This document shows, piece after piece, positions 13,829-23,484 of a stretch of DNA of 34,676 nt; positions within the stretch are counted from its first letter, which is position 1, and the number at the start of each line of letters is the position of its first letter. The stretch spans positions 1-34,676 of IMG/VR virus record IMGVR_UViG_3300030101_004712. One strand, 5' to 3'. Both the position numbers and the translations under genes were made by a program. The DNA is from a virus. Under the pieces are notes generated by a model. The model was given only the letters and a program-made list of their open reading frames with translations, ran no database searches and had not been told where the DNA came from.

Positions 13829-14061
13829 TGGCTCTTTTCCACCTGGTCAAGGACGCGAGACCCAGCGACGACACCAGCCACGAAGTCTTCACGGACTTCG
13901 TCGAGCGCTTCGACGAGAAGTGCTATCGCTTGATCGGACAAGGCCTCGACAAGCGCCGAGCGCGGTTCAATCATCCTGTCGAGCGCTCTCCGGAGCACAT
14001 TCCTGCGCCCTTGAGCGATCGCCTCTCCCGCGTCGTATGCCGGGTTACCTGGTCGGCTCAT
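13825..14061 (-). CDS. Hypothetical protein of the lysis cassette
   Basis: This 78-residue protein is unrecognised and appears soluble and helical (AGEAIAQGRRNVLRRALDRMIEP, then ALVEALSDQAIALLVEALDEVRED). It lies nine bases after the endolysin stop and overlaps the membrane protein gene downstream. It could be an antiholin or a structural accessory, but no motif decides this. Confidence 0.55.
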   Translation of the reverse strand: MSRPGNPAYDAGEAIAQGRRNVLRRALDRMIEPRSALVEALSDQAIALLVEALDEVREDFVAGVVAGSRVLDQVEKSQ

Positions 14062-14070
14062 TCCGTCCTC

Positions 14071-14478
14071 CTATCGGTCGATCTGGTAGTGTGGACCGTC
14101 CGGAAACGACTTCCATTCCGCTCCACAGACGAGATTCCCGGACACGCGCCCCGCGGCCCGGAGCTGTCTCCACTTCGCCTTGACGAAGCGGACGAGCGGC
14201 CAGTAGTCGTCCCAGTCCCATGACACAGATCCCTTGATGTATGGCGCTGCGTCGACGGCCATGGACGGAGTCGAGTTGTGCTTAGAGCGCGGCCACCGGA
14301 GCTGGCTTTTCCCAGTCCTGTACATCTCGTCCTGTCGTGCTTCCCCGCGGTGTCCCTCGAGGATTGTGATGTCAGACGGGCATTCAGGGTCCGCCAGGAC
14401 TTCCGTGAACAACAGCACCAAGTCCGGGTCGCACGTGTTCAACCGCTGCAGTGACCTGGAGCTGTATCGGTAGCTCAT
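14071..14478 (-). CDS. Endolysin, M15-family L,D- or D,D-peptidase
   Basis: From the ATG at 14478 this is a 135-residue zinc peptidase that should cleave peptidoglycan cross-links for host lysis. It begins YSSRSLQRLNTCDPDLVLLF, typical of phage M15 enzymes. The zinc and catalytic residues are visible: His 67 in SKHNSTPSMAVDAAPY, Asp 76 nine residues later, Asp 127 and His 130 in DGPHYQI. There is no signal peptide, so export would need a holin. The start overlaps the previous stop by one base (TGATG). The length fits stand-alone M15 endolysins; there is no separate wall-binding domain. Confidence 0.88.
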   Translation of the reverse strand: MSYRYSSRSLQRLNTCDPDLVLLFTEVLADPECPSDITILEGHRGEARQDEMYRTGKSQLRWPRSKHNSTPSMAVDAAPYIKGSVSWDWDDYWPLVRFVKAKWRQLRAAGRVSGNLVCGAEWKSFPDGPHYQIDR

Positions 14479-14765
14479 CAGTCCGACGCCCATGCGGCTA
14501 CCGCTGCGGTTATCCCCAGATCATCCAGGTGACTCTTCAGAACTGGGCTTGAGCTCCCAGCGTCAATCCGAGATCGGATGTCTTCGCGGATAGACTCGGC
14601 GAGCGTGAAGTCGACTCCACCTGTCGCGCAATATACAGCCAGTCCAGCAGCGTTCGAAAACTGCATCAACGGAGCGTCGAGAGCTTGCCAAGCGTCAATG
14701 TGAACCACTCGGTTACCGTCTGGTCCATATGGTATTTCGACGATTTCGATTGATGTATCAGACAT
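14478..14765 (-). CDS. Hypothetical protein
   Basis: This 95-residue acidic protein is not recognised. It begins MSDTSIEIVEIPYGPDGNRV and ends with a helical segment (LKSHLDDLGITAAVAAWASD). It lies between the distal tail genes and the endolysin, three bases after the tail-fibre-like gene and overlapping the endolysin start. It may be a tail or lysis accessory. Confidence 0.55.
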   Translation of the reverse strand: MSDTSIEIVEIPYGPDGNRVVHIDAWQALDAPLMQFSNAAGLAVYCATGGVDFTLAESIREDIRSRIDAGSSSPVLKSHLDDLGITAAVAAWASD

Positions 14766-14768
14766 GGA

Positions 14769-15566
14769 TTACCACCGTTGCACGAGTATTCGGGAGCACT
14801 TGAATGAGCCGCCAGAAACCGACGACATCAGCGCTCGTAGGCCGTTGGTGTGGTAGCTGGCGGAAGTCGCGTCGAGTCCTACCGAGTCAGATCCGACGTA
14901 AAAAACGCCATTACCATGCACTGACGGTGTTGGCGCAGTGGTTCCCGCTGTGTCCTGTCCCGACACAATCTCACCAGCGTTGACCGTCACCGAGATAACT
15001 CGGCTCAATCGGGTAGCATAACTAACTCTCGCTGCCGGACTGGTGGTGTTTCGCCTGACTCGGATGTCATCCTGGACACCGTCTGAGTTGCTGTCAATCC
15101 ACATGTAGCGCGCTATCCCGTTGTTGTGAGCTGTGTTGTTGCCGCGATTGACACCCGCGTACAGGCCACTATTTCCAGCTGACAAATACGAAATAGAGTT
15201 CATGAAAAAGTGGATCGTGTAGTTTTTTTCGCGCACGTCATCCAACGTGAATGAACTGAACAGATCCGAAATCATCGTGGACAGCGTTAGCGTTGCATTG
15301 GTGTCTGTGCCCCCGTTGAATACCAGACCTTGCCCATTTGTTGGCGTTACGTCGCCGTTGTGACCAGAAAAACGGCCGACATCTACTACCAGCTGGGTAT
15401 CGGATGACTGGAAATCCAGTGTGTGTTGACCACTTGTGATTGCTGATGCAGTAGTCAGGTCCGTTAAATCGAGATCCAGTACGTCAACCGGTCCACCGCC
15501 ACCGCCACCGCCACCGCCACCGCCACCGCTCGCGGGACTGCCTCCGATCGTGTCCAGACTTCCCAT
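14769..15566 (-). CDS. Putative tail fibre or receptor-binding protein with Gly linker
   Basis: This 265-residue protein starts with a short anchor (MGSLDTIGGSPAS), a run of 12 Gly at 14-25 and then a beta-rich body of about 240 residues with a lectin- or jelly-roll-like composition (LDLDLTDLTTASAI, NYTIHFFMNS, GNSGLYAGVNRGNNT). No catalytic motif is visible. A flexible Gly linker between a virion anchor and a binding domain fits an adhesin at the tail tip. The ribosome site AAGGGG precedes the ATG by eight bases. Its place, last among tail genes and before lysis, fits a host-range gene. Confidence 0.5.
   Translation of the reverse strand: MGSLDTIGGSPASGGGGGGGGGGGGPVDVLDLDLTDLTTASAITSGQHTLDFQSSDTQLVVDVGRFSGHNGDVTPTNGQGLVFNGGTDTNATLTLSTMISDLFSSFTLDDVREKNYTIHFFMNSISYLSAGNSGLYAGVNRGNNTAHNNGIARYMWIDSNSDGVQDDIRVRRNTTSPAARVSYATRLSRVISVTVNAGEIVSGQDTAGTTAPTPSVHGNGVFYVGSDSVGLDATSASYHTNGLRALMSSVSGGSFKCSRILVQRW
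15491..15530. repeat. Triplet/hexamer microsatellite coding poly-glycine
   Basis: A run of about six CCACCG units encodes the Gly linker of the tail-fibre-like protein. Such repeats can change length by slippage and would alter the linker without a frameshift if whole triplets are gained or lost. Confidence 0.8.
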
Positions 15567-15569
15567 GTT

Positions 15570-15872
15570 TCATTCCCCTTGTGCTGAGATGTAAACCAGG
15601 GAACCAGATGCAGCCCGAACTTCGATTGTGTAGTCTCTCCTGTCGCGGTTGCCATGACGTGTCCATACTCGGGTCCACGAGTCAGCGGACGCTGGGACAA
15701 ATCCGGCCGCGGCTGTATTGCTCACGCGCCACTCAAAGGACGCATTCACTCGGACATGTAGCTCTCGGTCCTGTGGCCCGAGCGTTATGATAGTGGTGAC
15801 AGTGCCACCGCCGGAAAGAGTCTCGGAGTCAGTCCACGGTCTGAGCTCCTGAGTCGAGATGTCAATGGCCAT
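15570..15872 (-). CDS. Small putative tail structural protein
   Basis: This 100-residue protein is beta-rich (TVTTIITLGPQDRELHVRVNASFEWRV, YTIEVRAASGSLVYIS) and unrecognised. It lies three bases before the Gly-linker protein gene and 55 bases after the 508-residue tail gene; that gap shows nothing certain. It could be a baseplate or fibre-attachment protein. Confidence 0.5.
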   Translation of the reverse strand: MAIDISTQELRPWTDSETLSGGGTVTTIITLGPQDRELHVRVNASFEWRVSNTAAAGFVPASADSWTRVWTRHGNRDRRDYTIEVRAASGSLVYISAQGE

Positions 15873-15927
15873 CGGATCACCTGGTGTCGGGGAGACGTGT
15901 CACGGGCAGATCGTATCACGCCCGGTT

Positions 15928-17454
15928 TCAGTATTCGGGGAGAATGATTACTCGGAGTGTCTGAGCTACGGGTGACAGATAGTCGCGAGCAACAAGTCCG
16001 AGCCGGTCATCTATGCCAGCTCCGCGGTATGTCACTGTGACCACGTCCCCGTCGTGGAGCTCCTCATATTCTCCGGTGATGTCCTGGAGCTCAACGTAGC
16101 GAGTCACCAGTCCGCGGACAGATCGCCAGTGCAGGACCAGAAAAGCCGTGGAGATGTCGCCGATCCACGACTCTTCCATGGTTTCCAGCGCGTCGCCGAC
16201 CAGTGTTTTCGCCCGGTGGACGACTCGTGAGCTCGTGGAAGCGCTGCCTGTTGGCTGGTCTGGTGACACGATGAGAGACACGCGGGAGTCGCCGTCAGAT
16301 AGCATTGACGTGGACAGCTGCAGTCTCGAGCGGACCTTGTCAGTCTCATGGACAATCCGCCCGGGCATGGTCACACCAGGACTTACTTCGATGTGCCGGA
16401 TCGCGTCCGAGTGTCGAGCGTCATAACGCCACGGAATGAGACGGAGCTTTCCTGCGTCGTTCTGCACTGACACAGGGAGCATGCCCATGAGACCGTCCGT
16501 AATCAGTCGCCATGGGCTGGTCGGCTCCACAATAAACCCAGAAACAGCGAACCTGTTGAGCCAGCTTTTCCACGCGAGAAGCCCGCTGTAATCCACGGGA
16601 ATATTGAACCGTGACAGTATCCACGTGAGAAGATCACCAGCTCCAGCGCGGCCATTATCCGGCACAGGGTATGACTGTCCGTCGGTCCAAGCGACGGAAA
16701 AAGAGTCAGCTCCGCGATTGATCGTTGACGCCCCGCTGATATCGACAACTGCCACGAGCTGTCCAAGTCCGTCCGACTGATGACTCACTGAGAATGTCTC
16801 TCGGAGCGATCCAGTCACGATTGTGACTTGGGACGACGTCACAGCATGCGCAGCGATCAACAGTATCTCGACGTCCGTTCCGCTCCGTTTGACCACGCGA
16901 GCTGGTGAACCGCGTTCGAAATCTACGACTCCAGGGAATGTCCGTATTGCCCATGCTGGCCGTCCCCAGACCACCGGATACCATGGCTCGCCGTCGTGAT
17001 CCCCCTGTGGCCAGGTGTCGTCCGTGACTCTCCATGTCTGAAGATGAGTCGAGCCGGAGTCCTCCCATGGAAGGCCTTCCACAGTGAACGCCACTGGCTG
17101 GTCAGGTGGACCGTACTCGGGTTCGGTGACCGATCCGGATGCGACCAGCTTCCGCTCAGCGTACGTGGTACCACTGGTCCACAGCGACACTTCCGCGGTC
17201 GCGTCCTGGAAGCGGTGACCAGCTGCGACGATGTCCGCCAGCGGATCGTCAGGCGGCCACGAGACCTCGAGGGATACCGAAGCCACTGACGGACGCTGTT
17301 TGAACGGGTCAAAGTCGCTCGGAGCTCTTAGCTCGGGCAGTCCTCCGAGATGAGGAAGCGACTTCCCTTCCGAGTCCACGGGCGCCACAGGTGTGTCCGA
17401 CCACCGGAACACACGTCCGGCGAACTCAAGCCGGACCAGCCAGTGAACGGACAT
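15928..17454 (-). CDS. Putative tail tip / baseplate hub protein
   Basis: This 508-residue protein is unnamed. The first 100 residues (WLVRLEFAGRVFRWSDTPVAP and onward) read as a beta domain, then a long mixed region with FGV-like and VTVTYRG segments near the end. In phages of this organisation the gene after the tape measure and the large distal protein often encodes a tail hub or distal tail component. Its start overlaps the stop of the 1159-residue gene (TAATG). Confidence 0.5.
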   Translation of the reverse strand: MSVHWLVRLEFAGRVFRWSDTPVAPVDSEGKSLPHLGGLPELRAPSDFDPFKQRPSVASVSLEVSWPPDDPLADIVAAGHRFQDATAEVSLWTSGTTYAERKLVASGSVTEPEYGPPDQPVAFTVEGLPWEDSGSTHLQTWRVTDDTWPQGDHDGEPWYPVVWGRPAWAIRTFPGVVDFERGSPARVVKRSGTDVEILLIAAHAVTSSQVTIVTGSLRETFSVSHQSDGLGQLVAVVDISGASTINRGADSFSVAWTDGQSYPVPDNGRAGAGDLLTWILSRFNIPVDYSGLLAWKSWLNRFAVSGFIVEPTSPWRLITDGLMGMLPVSVQNDAGKLRLIPWRYDARHSDAIRHIEVSPGVTMPGRIVHETDKVRSRLQLSTSMLSDGDSRVSLIVSPDQPTGSASTSSRVVHRAKTLVGDALETMEESWIGDISTAFLVLHWRSVRGLVTRYVELQDITGEYEELHDGDVVTVTYRGAGIDDRLGLVARDYLSPVAQTLRVIILPEY

Positions 17455-20400
17455 TAGACGATCTCCCGGATACGAAGGGACGCCACGCGAATGAACTCGT
17501 CTTCGTTTTCGTCGCCTTGGACCGTGTCCAGTTGGATGTCCGAGTCGATGACACCGACCAGGAAGTCCCGTCGACGGTTCAGCGTGGTTGCGTCCGGCGG
17601 ACCCTTTTCCAGTCGCGGTAGGTAGACCACGGGCAGCGCCGGCCCGTTGACCTGTTCAGACAATCCGCGGAGCGTCATCGGGAGATCAAAGCTGGAAGCC
17701 ACAGGCAACGCTCCGGAACTGTCCGACAGCTTGACATAGTCGGGATCCGGCGACTCCCCTGACGCGTTGCACGTTGGGACGCCATCGCTCCAGGAGATCG
17801 TGACAGACCGTCTGGACGGTGCGAGAGTCCTTGTTCGGTACGTCCGGTCTTCGGCTTCGACGACTTGCACGCCATGTTCCTGTCCGAGAGCTCGGCCGAA
17901 TGAGTAGGGCGTCCCGAACGCGTGAATGCTTCCCCACACCAGCGTCCCGACTCGGATGTCGCCGTCGATCGTCGTTTGAGCTGGGATCCGGAGTCGTAGC
18001 CCTTGAGCTGTCTCGCCCAGCATGTTCCACCAGCACACGAAGTTCGGAGCCCAGAATCGGACCGTGGACGTTGACTCGGTGTTGTCCGCGCCTTCGATAG
18101 TGACTGTGGCCTGTCTGCCGGAGAGCGTCCCCCGAGTGTTCCCCTCGGTGTTAGCAGCTATTCGCCGGAGCTTCGAAGCGCTGAACTCTACAGTGCCACC
18201 CGCGAGCTCGTTCGGTTCAAGGTAAGTCTGAGTCGCAACGGCTCCCAGTGGACCGTCCGCTCGGATGGTAGCTCCGGTTCGCGTCCAGTTGTTTGCCAGC
18301 CATGAAAGTCCGGCCGCTGCGTCGATAGTCACGAGCGTGACCCAGCTCGAAGTCCCGCGGTCGTACCGTTCGACAAAGCCAGTTCGCCAGTTCGCCCCCA
18401 TTACAGCCAGGCACATTGCATCCGACAAGGGCGCGGACTCCCACCCACCGCCAGCGGCTTTTGTGTCGAAAGCGACGGCGATCTTCGCTTCGGAGTCGTC
18501 ATCGACAGTCCGTGTCCCGCGTCGTGGACTCGGGAACACCGCGGGAAAGACTCGCGAAACCGGGAAATCGCTGGCCAATGCGATGTGGTGTTCGTCACCT
18601 TCGAACGCGGGACCAGAACGCGCGTTCACTACCACACCGTCCGTTATGTACGTCCCCGTCGGCGAATACCGGACGGCGTTCAATGACGACGGGTTGCTCA
18701 TTCCGGCGAGCGTCTCCAGGTGTTGTCCAGCGTGGTCCCCCGAAGTCACGTGGAACTCGTGCCAGCGGACGGTCGCAGTGTCGGACGACAGAACGCCCCA
18801 CGCTACTTCGTCCGTAGAAGCTCCACCCGAAGTGGCGTTTCCAGTCGGACCAGCGATGTACTCGAGGTCTTCGGAGACTCCACGCGCGCGATACCACAGC
18901 GCTGCGACTCCGTCCTGGAGAGACACCACAACGTCGACGCCCGCTGTCGTGTCAATGCTGACATCCGATCCGATCGCCGAACCAGCTACCACGTCGTAGA
19001 GCTGGATCGCGGACGTGGTGAACCGGACTTCTACTTGTCTGTGAATGACAGCCACGGCCGTACGGAGCGAGATCCCGACTCGAGTTGCGGCCATCGCCGA
19101 CGTGGAAGCGGTGGTCAGCGACGCTCGGACGATGTATCCGCTCGCGGAGTCGGTGTTGGCGTACCGCTTGAAACCGCTCGAAGCTGTCAGTCGCACCGAA
19201 CCGAGGAAAAGCAGTTCGGCCGCTCCACCGGACGCTGTCCAAGCGGTGAGTCCGCCGGGTAGTTCAATCGGAAGCCACGTGTTGATCCATCCGGCGAGCG
19301 TCGATTCGTTCCTGGCGATCTCCGTCCGCGGTAGATTGACCGTTGCGTATCCACCCAGCCACGCGACACACAGCGAGTTGTCTTCGTTTCCTGGGTCCGC
19401 GACCCACTGGTGAGCGAGTACGATCTGTCCCTTCCAGAACGTCCCAGCGTAGTGTCTGAGATAGGCGTCCGTGTCCTGTGCGCGCCATATCGTAGCGGAC
19501 CCTGGAAACTTCTCCTGTGGGCGTCCAGCTGGGTCTCTTGTTGCTGGGAACTTGTCGGATATCCCCATGGTTTCCCAGTTCAACCCACCGTCCGTCGTCC
19601 GCACTGCGACGACTTCGTTTGTGGCATTGGTAACTGTCGCGATGCCACCGAGCGGCACATAAGAACTGACGGCTGATGTGATGAGGTAGATCGTCCCATC
19701 ATCGGCATAGACAAGGCTCAGGTCGTTGTCCGAACTGTAGGTGTATTTAGAGCTCGCGACTGTTCCGGTGGCCGGCACGTGGCGAACTTCCCCAGACCCT
19801 AGATCGCCATTTGCTACCTGAAGATAGCCTACTATCTCAGCATTACCCGCGACTCCACCGGAGCCCGCTTGAGTATTGATTCCACGGTAAAGCGGCGAAG
19901 CTCCGAGCGGTGTGAACGCGTCCGGAATGATCCGCTGCTGAATGTACGGTTCGACTCTTCCTTCGTCCTGACGGATAGAAACAAAGCACATTAGAAACCC
20001 ACTCGGAGTCGCAACGACATCCGGGAAAGCTCCTTCGAGCGTTGTCGTCCCCTGTCCTGACATGACGTCGAAGAACGTCGTCCCGTTGTCGTAGCTCGCC
20101 CACTGCCGAATGTGATCGTTGGAAGTCGCTGCATCCGATGGATCTTGTCCCACCAGCTGAGCAAACAAGACCACCTGGCCGTTCCGATATGCCGGTCGGA
20201 TCCGGCGACAAACGACCTCTCCACTGAAGAGCGGATTTTTAAGACATGCCCGTGAGCCCACCAGCCAAGTCGCGCCCTCGTCGTCCGAGTAGGACATCCC
20301 GAGCTGGATGGTCTTCGTCGTCGTGTCCTCAATCCAGAAAAAGACCAGGATACGATCCCCAGTGGACCGCGGGACAACACACAGCGCCGGTTCGAAGTTC

Positions 20401-20933
20401 TGGGTCGGAGCGGGTGTCACAGTCTCCACGTTGACAGTCGACCAGGTCTTCGTCGACTCCACCCAGCGTGACACTTGGACAGTCTCTCCGACGTTGTACC
20501 GGGTGACTTGACTTGTCACAAGCACCGTCCGCTTCGACGTGGTGACAGCATGCGGTCGCTTGCTGACAGTGACTTCTCCAGTGCTGGTGGAGCTCCCGTC
20601 GATGTAGTGGATCGTGTTCCAGCCCCAGATCGAAGTTGGAGCATTCCGTCCACGGTACAGCGCGTCCCCAGTGAACTTCCACGCGAACCCGCTACCGGTG
20701 ACCGGGTCAATCGCGCCAGCGGACACACACTTCGTCTCAATGGTCTTCGTCCCAGCTCTCGCACCGTAGGCGGCCAGGACAACGTCCGAGCTCCCCTGGT
20801 CGACTGGATCTCCAGCTCGTGGGTTCTGTTCTGGCCAGGTGGTCTGAGTCAACCACAGTGAACCGCTGTCCACCAGTCGTGGATCGGGAACTCCGAGCGC
20901 TCGGACAATGGCCGTCGATCTGTCAATGCTCAC
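17454..20933 (-). CDS. Large tail protein with sialidase-like Asp-boxes
   Basis: This 1159-residue protein is the largest of the window. Its first half shows three Asp-box motifs typical of sialidase/BNR beta-propellers: SDDEGATW (216-223), SYDNGTTF (280-287) and TTDGGLNW (446-453). The second half is beta-rich with no motif I can name. It lies after the tape measure gene (ATGA overlap), the usual place for tail tip and fibre proteins. A propeller at the tail tip suggests binding, or possibly cleavage, of a surface glycan; the catalytic residues of true sialidases cannot be assigned from sequence alone. Confidence 0.6.
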   Translation of the reverse strand: MSIDRSTAIVRALGVPDPRLVDSGSLWLTQTTWPEQNPRAGDPVDQGSSDVVLAAYGARAGTKTIETKCVSAGAIDPVTGSGFAWKFTGDALYRGRNAPTSIWGWNTIHYIDGSSTSTGEVTVSKRPHAVTTSKRTVLVTSQVTRYNVGETVQVSRWVESTKTWSTVNVETVTPAPTQNFEPALCVVPRSTGDRILVFFWIEDTTTKTIQLGMSYSDDEGATWLVGSRACLKNPLFSGEVVCRRIRPAYRNGQVVLFAQLVGQDPSDAATSNDHIRQWASYDNGTTFFDVMSGQGTTTLEGAFPDVVATPSGFLMCFVSIRQDEGRVEPYIQQRIIPDAFTPLGASPLYRGINTQAGSGGVAGNAEIVGYLQVANGDLGSGEVRHVPATGTVASSKYTYSSDNDLSLVYADDGTIYLITSAVSSYVPLGGIATVTNATNEVVAVRTTDGGLNWETMGISDKFPATRDPAGRPQEKFPGSATIWRAQDTDAYLRHYAGTFWKGQIVLAHQWVADPGNEDNSLCVAWLGGYATVNLPRTEIARNESTLAGWINTWLPIELPGGLTAWTASGGAAELLFLGSVRLTASSGFKRYANTDSASGYIVRASLTTASTSAMAATRVGISLRTAVAVIHRQVEVRFTTSAIQLYDVVAGSAIGSDVSIDTTAGVDVVVSLQDGVAALWYRARGVSEDLEYIAGPTGNATSGGASTDEVAWGVLSSDTATVRWHEFHVTSGDHAGQHLETLAGMSNPSSLNAVRYSPTGTYITDGVVVNARSGPAFEGDEHHIALASDFPVSRVFPAVFPSPRRGTRTVDDDSEAKIAVAFDTKAAGGGWESAPLSDAMCLAVMGANWRTGFVERYDRGTSSWVTLVTIDAAAGLSWLANNWTRTGATIRADGPLGAVATQTYLEPNELAGGTVEFSASKLRRIAANTEGNTRGTLSGRQATVTIEGADNTESTSTVRFWAPNFVCWWNMLGETAQGLRLRIPAQTTIDGDIRVGTLVWGSIHAFGTPYSFGRALGQEHGVQVVEAEDRTYRTRTLAPSRRSVTISWSDGVPTCNASGESPDPDYVKLSDSSGALPVASSFDLPMTLRGLSEQVNGPALPVVYLPRLEKGPPDATTLNRRRDFLVGVIDSDIQLDTVQGDENEDEFIRVASLRIREIV

Positions 20934-22912
20934 AGCTGCCTCCCGATTCGTGACCCACTCCTATTCCGGTCGCCTCGAGTCAGCGATCCGGGGAGCTGGC
21001 GGTCGTCCCTGTAGAAGTCGCGGAACTGTCTGTGGTTGAACTGCGAGATAGCTACGACCATTGGGCGTCGTTCGCCACCGCCAGCGTTCAGCGCGTCAAT
21101 CTGAGACCGTCCGATAGACTGTGCCGCGCGACGGTTCAGAACTGCCTCGCCCTGGTGGAGTACAGCGGGGACCGCGTCGCCAGCTCCACCGTCCGCCCGT
21201 TGTACCATGGACGTTCCCCGGTAGAACCGGGGCGGCTTTTGCGCTTTGATGGCGGCCACTTGGACCGCTCCGCTGGCCGCGATGATTGTGGCGGCCGCTG
21301 GTCCAAGGACCGCGCCGTAACCCCCAGAAGTGACCGGCAGAAGTGCGCCCTGTGCCGCTTTGATTGTGTTCATGGTGATCAATGCGACGTTGAGAGCTTT
21401 CGCGACTTTGAACATCCGACGCGCTGCTTTTTTCTGTCCCTGGTCCGCGAGTATCGTGGAGATCGACGCCGTCGCTTGTGCTGCGCTGGAAATGGCCAAA
21501 GTAGCGAACCGGCTTCGAAGCTCCCGCTGTCCTTCTTCCTGAGCTCGGGCAGCGTCGAAGCGAGCTTGTCCCTCAGCTTCCATTATTCGGGAGCGTTCCC
21601 GTTCGTAGTGGTCGACGATCGCGGTCTGTGCTTCCTGGAACTCGGTTTCAGCCTGCAGACGTAGGGAGTTGTCATTCCGGGCGTTTTCCATGCGTTGCTG
21701 ACGAATCAGCGCCGCTTTCGCCAGCTCGGCGTCGGTCGCTTGGGCCAGCTTGCCCATCTCGGACAGCTCTACGGCCGTGGCCTTTTGAATGATCGCCGTG
21801 TTCTGCTCTCGTAAAGCCAAGTCCTTGTCGACTTGTTGACTTCTCGCTTTCCCTGCAGCGATCACCGCTTTGATCTGTTCGGCTTGCCTCTTCGTTGCGT
21901 CAGCTGCCTTTTCGCGACTCTTCGTGCTTGCGTCAGTCTCTTCTTTTGTTTCTCGTTCCGCGTCCGCGAGCTCACGCGACACACCGACCAGCTCTTCCGC
22001 TCGGGCCTGGTAGTCCTGTGTCGCGATTGAGAGTTCTTCAAATCCGAACTCGAGTACGTCAATGGGGATGTCCTCGACCGCTCCAGACACGGAACGGAAC
22101 TTCGCCGCGAGCTCGTCAAATCCTGCCGCATCGGCGATGGTCCCAGCGATGTCCGACATCTGAAGCAGAATGCCGATCGGTGGCGCCATAGTTGATACGA
22201 TCAATCTAGCCAGCATTCCGAACGCGGACCCAACAAGCGCCGCCCCACCACCCATGGCGTTCAGGACATCGCCGGAAGCGAGTCCGAGCTTTACGATCTC
22301 CACAGCTGTTGCTTCGACGCTCGGAGCGACTGAGGCAGCGAACACAACCACCAAGCGCTCCGCGGTTGACTGTACCGAGTCCAGCGCGGCGTTCGCTTGC
22401 CGTATGCTCTCGACGTCTTCTTCTGGAATGTCGAAACCTTCGACGGATGAGAGCTTTTCGAACTTCGTCAGGAGCTCATCCGACGCGCGGACAGCCGAGA
22501 CGGAAGCTGTCGCCACAGCTCCGAACGCTACCGCGACTCCACCGACAGCCAGCGCGGCCGCGGTCGCACCGATCGCCAGTTGTCCCATTGGACTACTGAG
22601 ACCCCCAAGAACAGCGCGGAACTTCTCGAACTTGTCGGCCGGGATGCCAGCCAGTTCCACCAGACCTTTCCCAGCTTCGATCGCTGAACGCTGACTCTCT
22701 TCAGCTGCTCGGGCCGCTTGTCTCCCGGCCTTCTCAGCTGCCCGGGTAGCCGCTTTCGCGGTGTTCACCGCTGCCTTCGACATGCGCTTCTCAAGCGCGC
22801 TGGCCGCTTTCGCTGCTTGCTTGTCGGTGAAGCCTGGAATCTGGGCGAACTGCTGTTGGTACTTGCTGATGTCCGCGATGACATTCAGCGAGATGTCCCG
22901 ACGCGTGGTCAT
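20930..22912 (-). CDS. Tape measure protein
   Basis: This 660-residue protein is Ala-rich and mostly helical with coiled-coil regions (residues about 35-75 and 300-370), a hydrophobic segment around 110-145 and others later, and the typical phage tape measure ending AVLHQGEAVLNRRAAQSIGRSQ. It follows the tail chaperone genes and precedes the tail tip genes. By the usual 0.15 nm per residue rule the tail would be about 100 nm long. The start at 22912 has GGGAG six bases upstream and overlaps the previous stop (ATGA). Confidence 0.82.
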   Translation of the reverse strand: MTTRRDISLNVIADISKYQQQFAQIPGFTDKQAAKAASALEKRMSKAAVNTAKAATRAAEKAGRQAARAAEESQRSAIEAGKGLVELAGIPADKFEKFRAVLGGLSSPMGQLAIGATAAALAVGGVAVAFGAVATASVSAVRASDELLTKFEKLSSVEGFDIPEEDVESIRQANAALDSVQSTAERLVVVFAASVAPSVEATAVEIVKLGLASGDVLNAMGGGAALVGSAFGMLARLIVSTMAPPIGILLQMSDIAGTIADAAGFDELAAKFRSVSGAVEDIPIDVLEFGFEELSIATQDYQARAEELVGVSRELADAERETKEETDASTKSREKAADATKRQAEQIKAVIAAGKARSQQVDKDLALREQNTAIIQKATAVELSEMGKLAQATDAELAKAALIRQQRMENARNDNSLRLQAETEFQEAQTAIVDHYERERSRIMEAEGQARFDAARAQEEGQRELRSRFATLAISSAAQATASISTILADQGQKKAARRMFKVAKALNVALITMNTIKAAQGALLPVTSGGYGAVLGPAAATIIAASGAVQVAAIKAQKPPRFYRGTSMVQRADGGAGDAVPAVLHQGEAVLNRRAAQSIGRSQIDALNAGGGERRPMVVAISQFNHRQFRDFYRDDRQLPGSLTRGDRNRSGSRIGRQL

Positions 22913-23481
22913 GCGCTTCTCCCATTCAGGTACTGGTCGATACTATCACCGACTCGGCGAGCGGTTTCAGCTACCGCGTCCGGAGCTGGATCGAAGATTA
23001 AGACTCGCCACGGCTGTTTCCCACCGAGTCCGTTCTGTCTGGACTTGATGTAGAAGGAATACCAAGCATTAGAACGGAGTTGAGCGGACAGCGTGTCAGC
23101 GCTCGGAACAGTGTACTCCAGCGACAAAAAGGCCTTCGAAAAGCCGTGATCGACTGGCCACTTACGCCAGGCAGCGAACGCCAGCGACGCCATTGTCCGG
23201 TCGATCTGCTCAGTCACAATCGGACCAGCCGTCCCGGCTATGTCCAGGATGTTTTCCCGGAAGCTGGGGTCCGTACGAATCTGGAGCGCCTTCGTCGGCG
23301 AGCTCGGGAGACGCGACAGACGACCAGCCATGGTCCTGTAGCGCTTGCTGGCCTTTTCAGGCTGGCGCGATGTCTGGACCCAGCTCCTGTACTTCCTGCG
23401 GAGATACGGATCGCTCGAGCTGGCCACACGTTGGAAAAACGAGTCCGACGCTCTCCAGAACTTCGACGACTGACTGTACAT
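22909..23481 (-). CDS. Hypothetical tail-module protein
   Basis: This 190-residue basic protein is unrecognised. It has a helical N-terminal half rich in Arg and Lys (RRKYRSWVQTSRQPEKASKRYRTMAGRL style) and a C-terminal half with strands (HGFSKAFLSLEYTVPSA, QPWRVLIFDPAPD). It sits between the tail chaperones and the tape measure, an unusual slot. It may be a tail-assembly or structural protein. Ribosome site AAGGTGAG precedes the ATG. Confidence 0.55.
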   Translation of the reverse strand: MYSQSSKFWRASDSFFQRVASSSDPYLRRKYRSWVQTSRQPEKASKRYRTMAGRLSRLPSSPTKALQIRTDPSFRENILDIAGTAGPIVTEQIDRTMASLAFAAWRKWPVDHGFSKAFLSLEYTVPSADTLSAQLRSNAWYSFYIKSRQNGLGGKQPWRVLIFDPAPDAVAETARRVGDSIDQYLNGRSA

Positions 23482-23484
23482 GGC

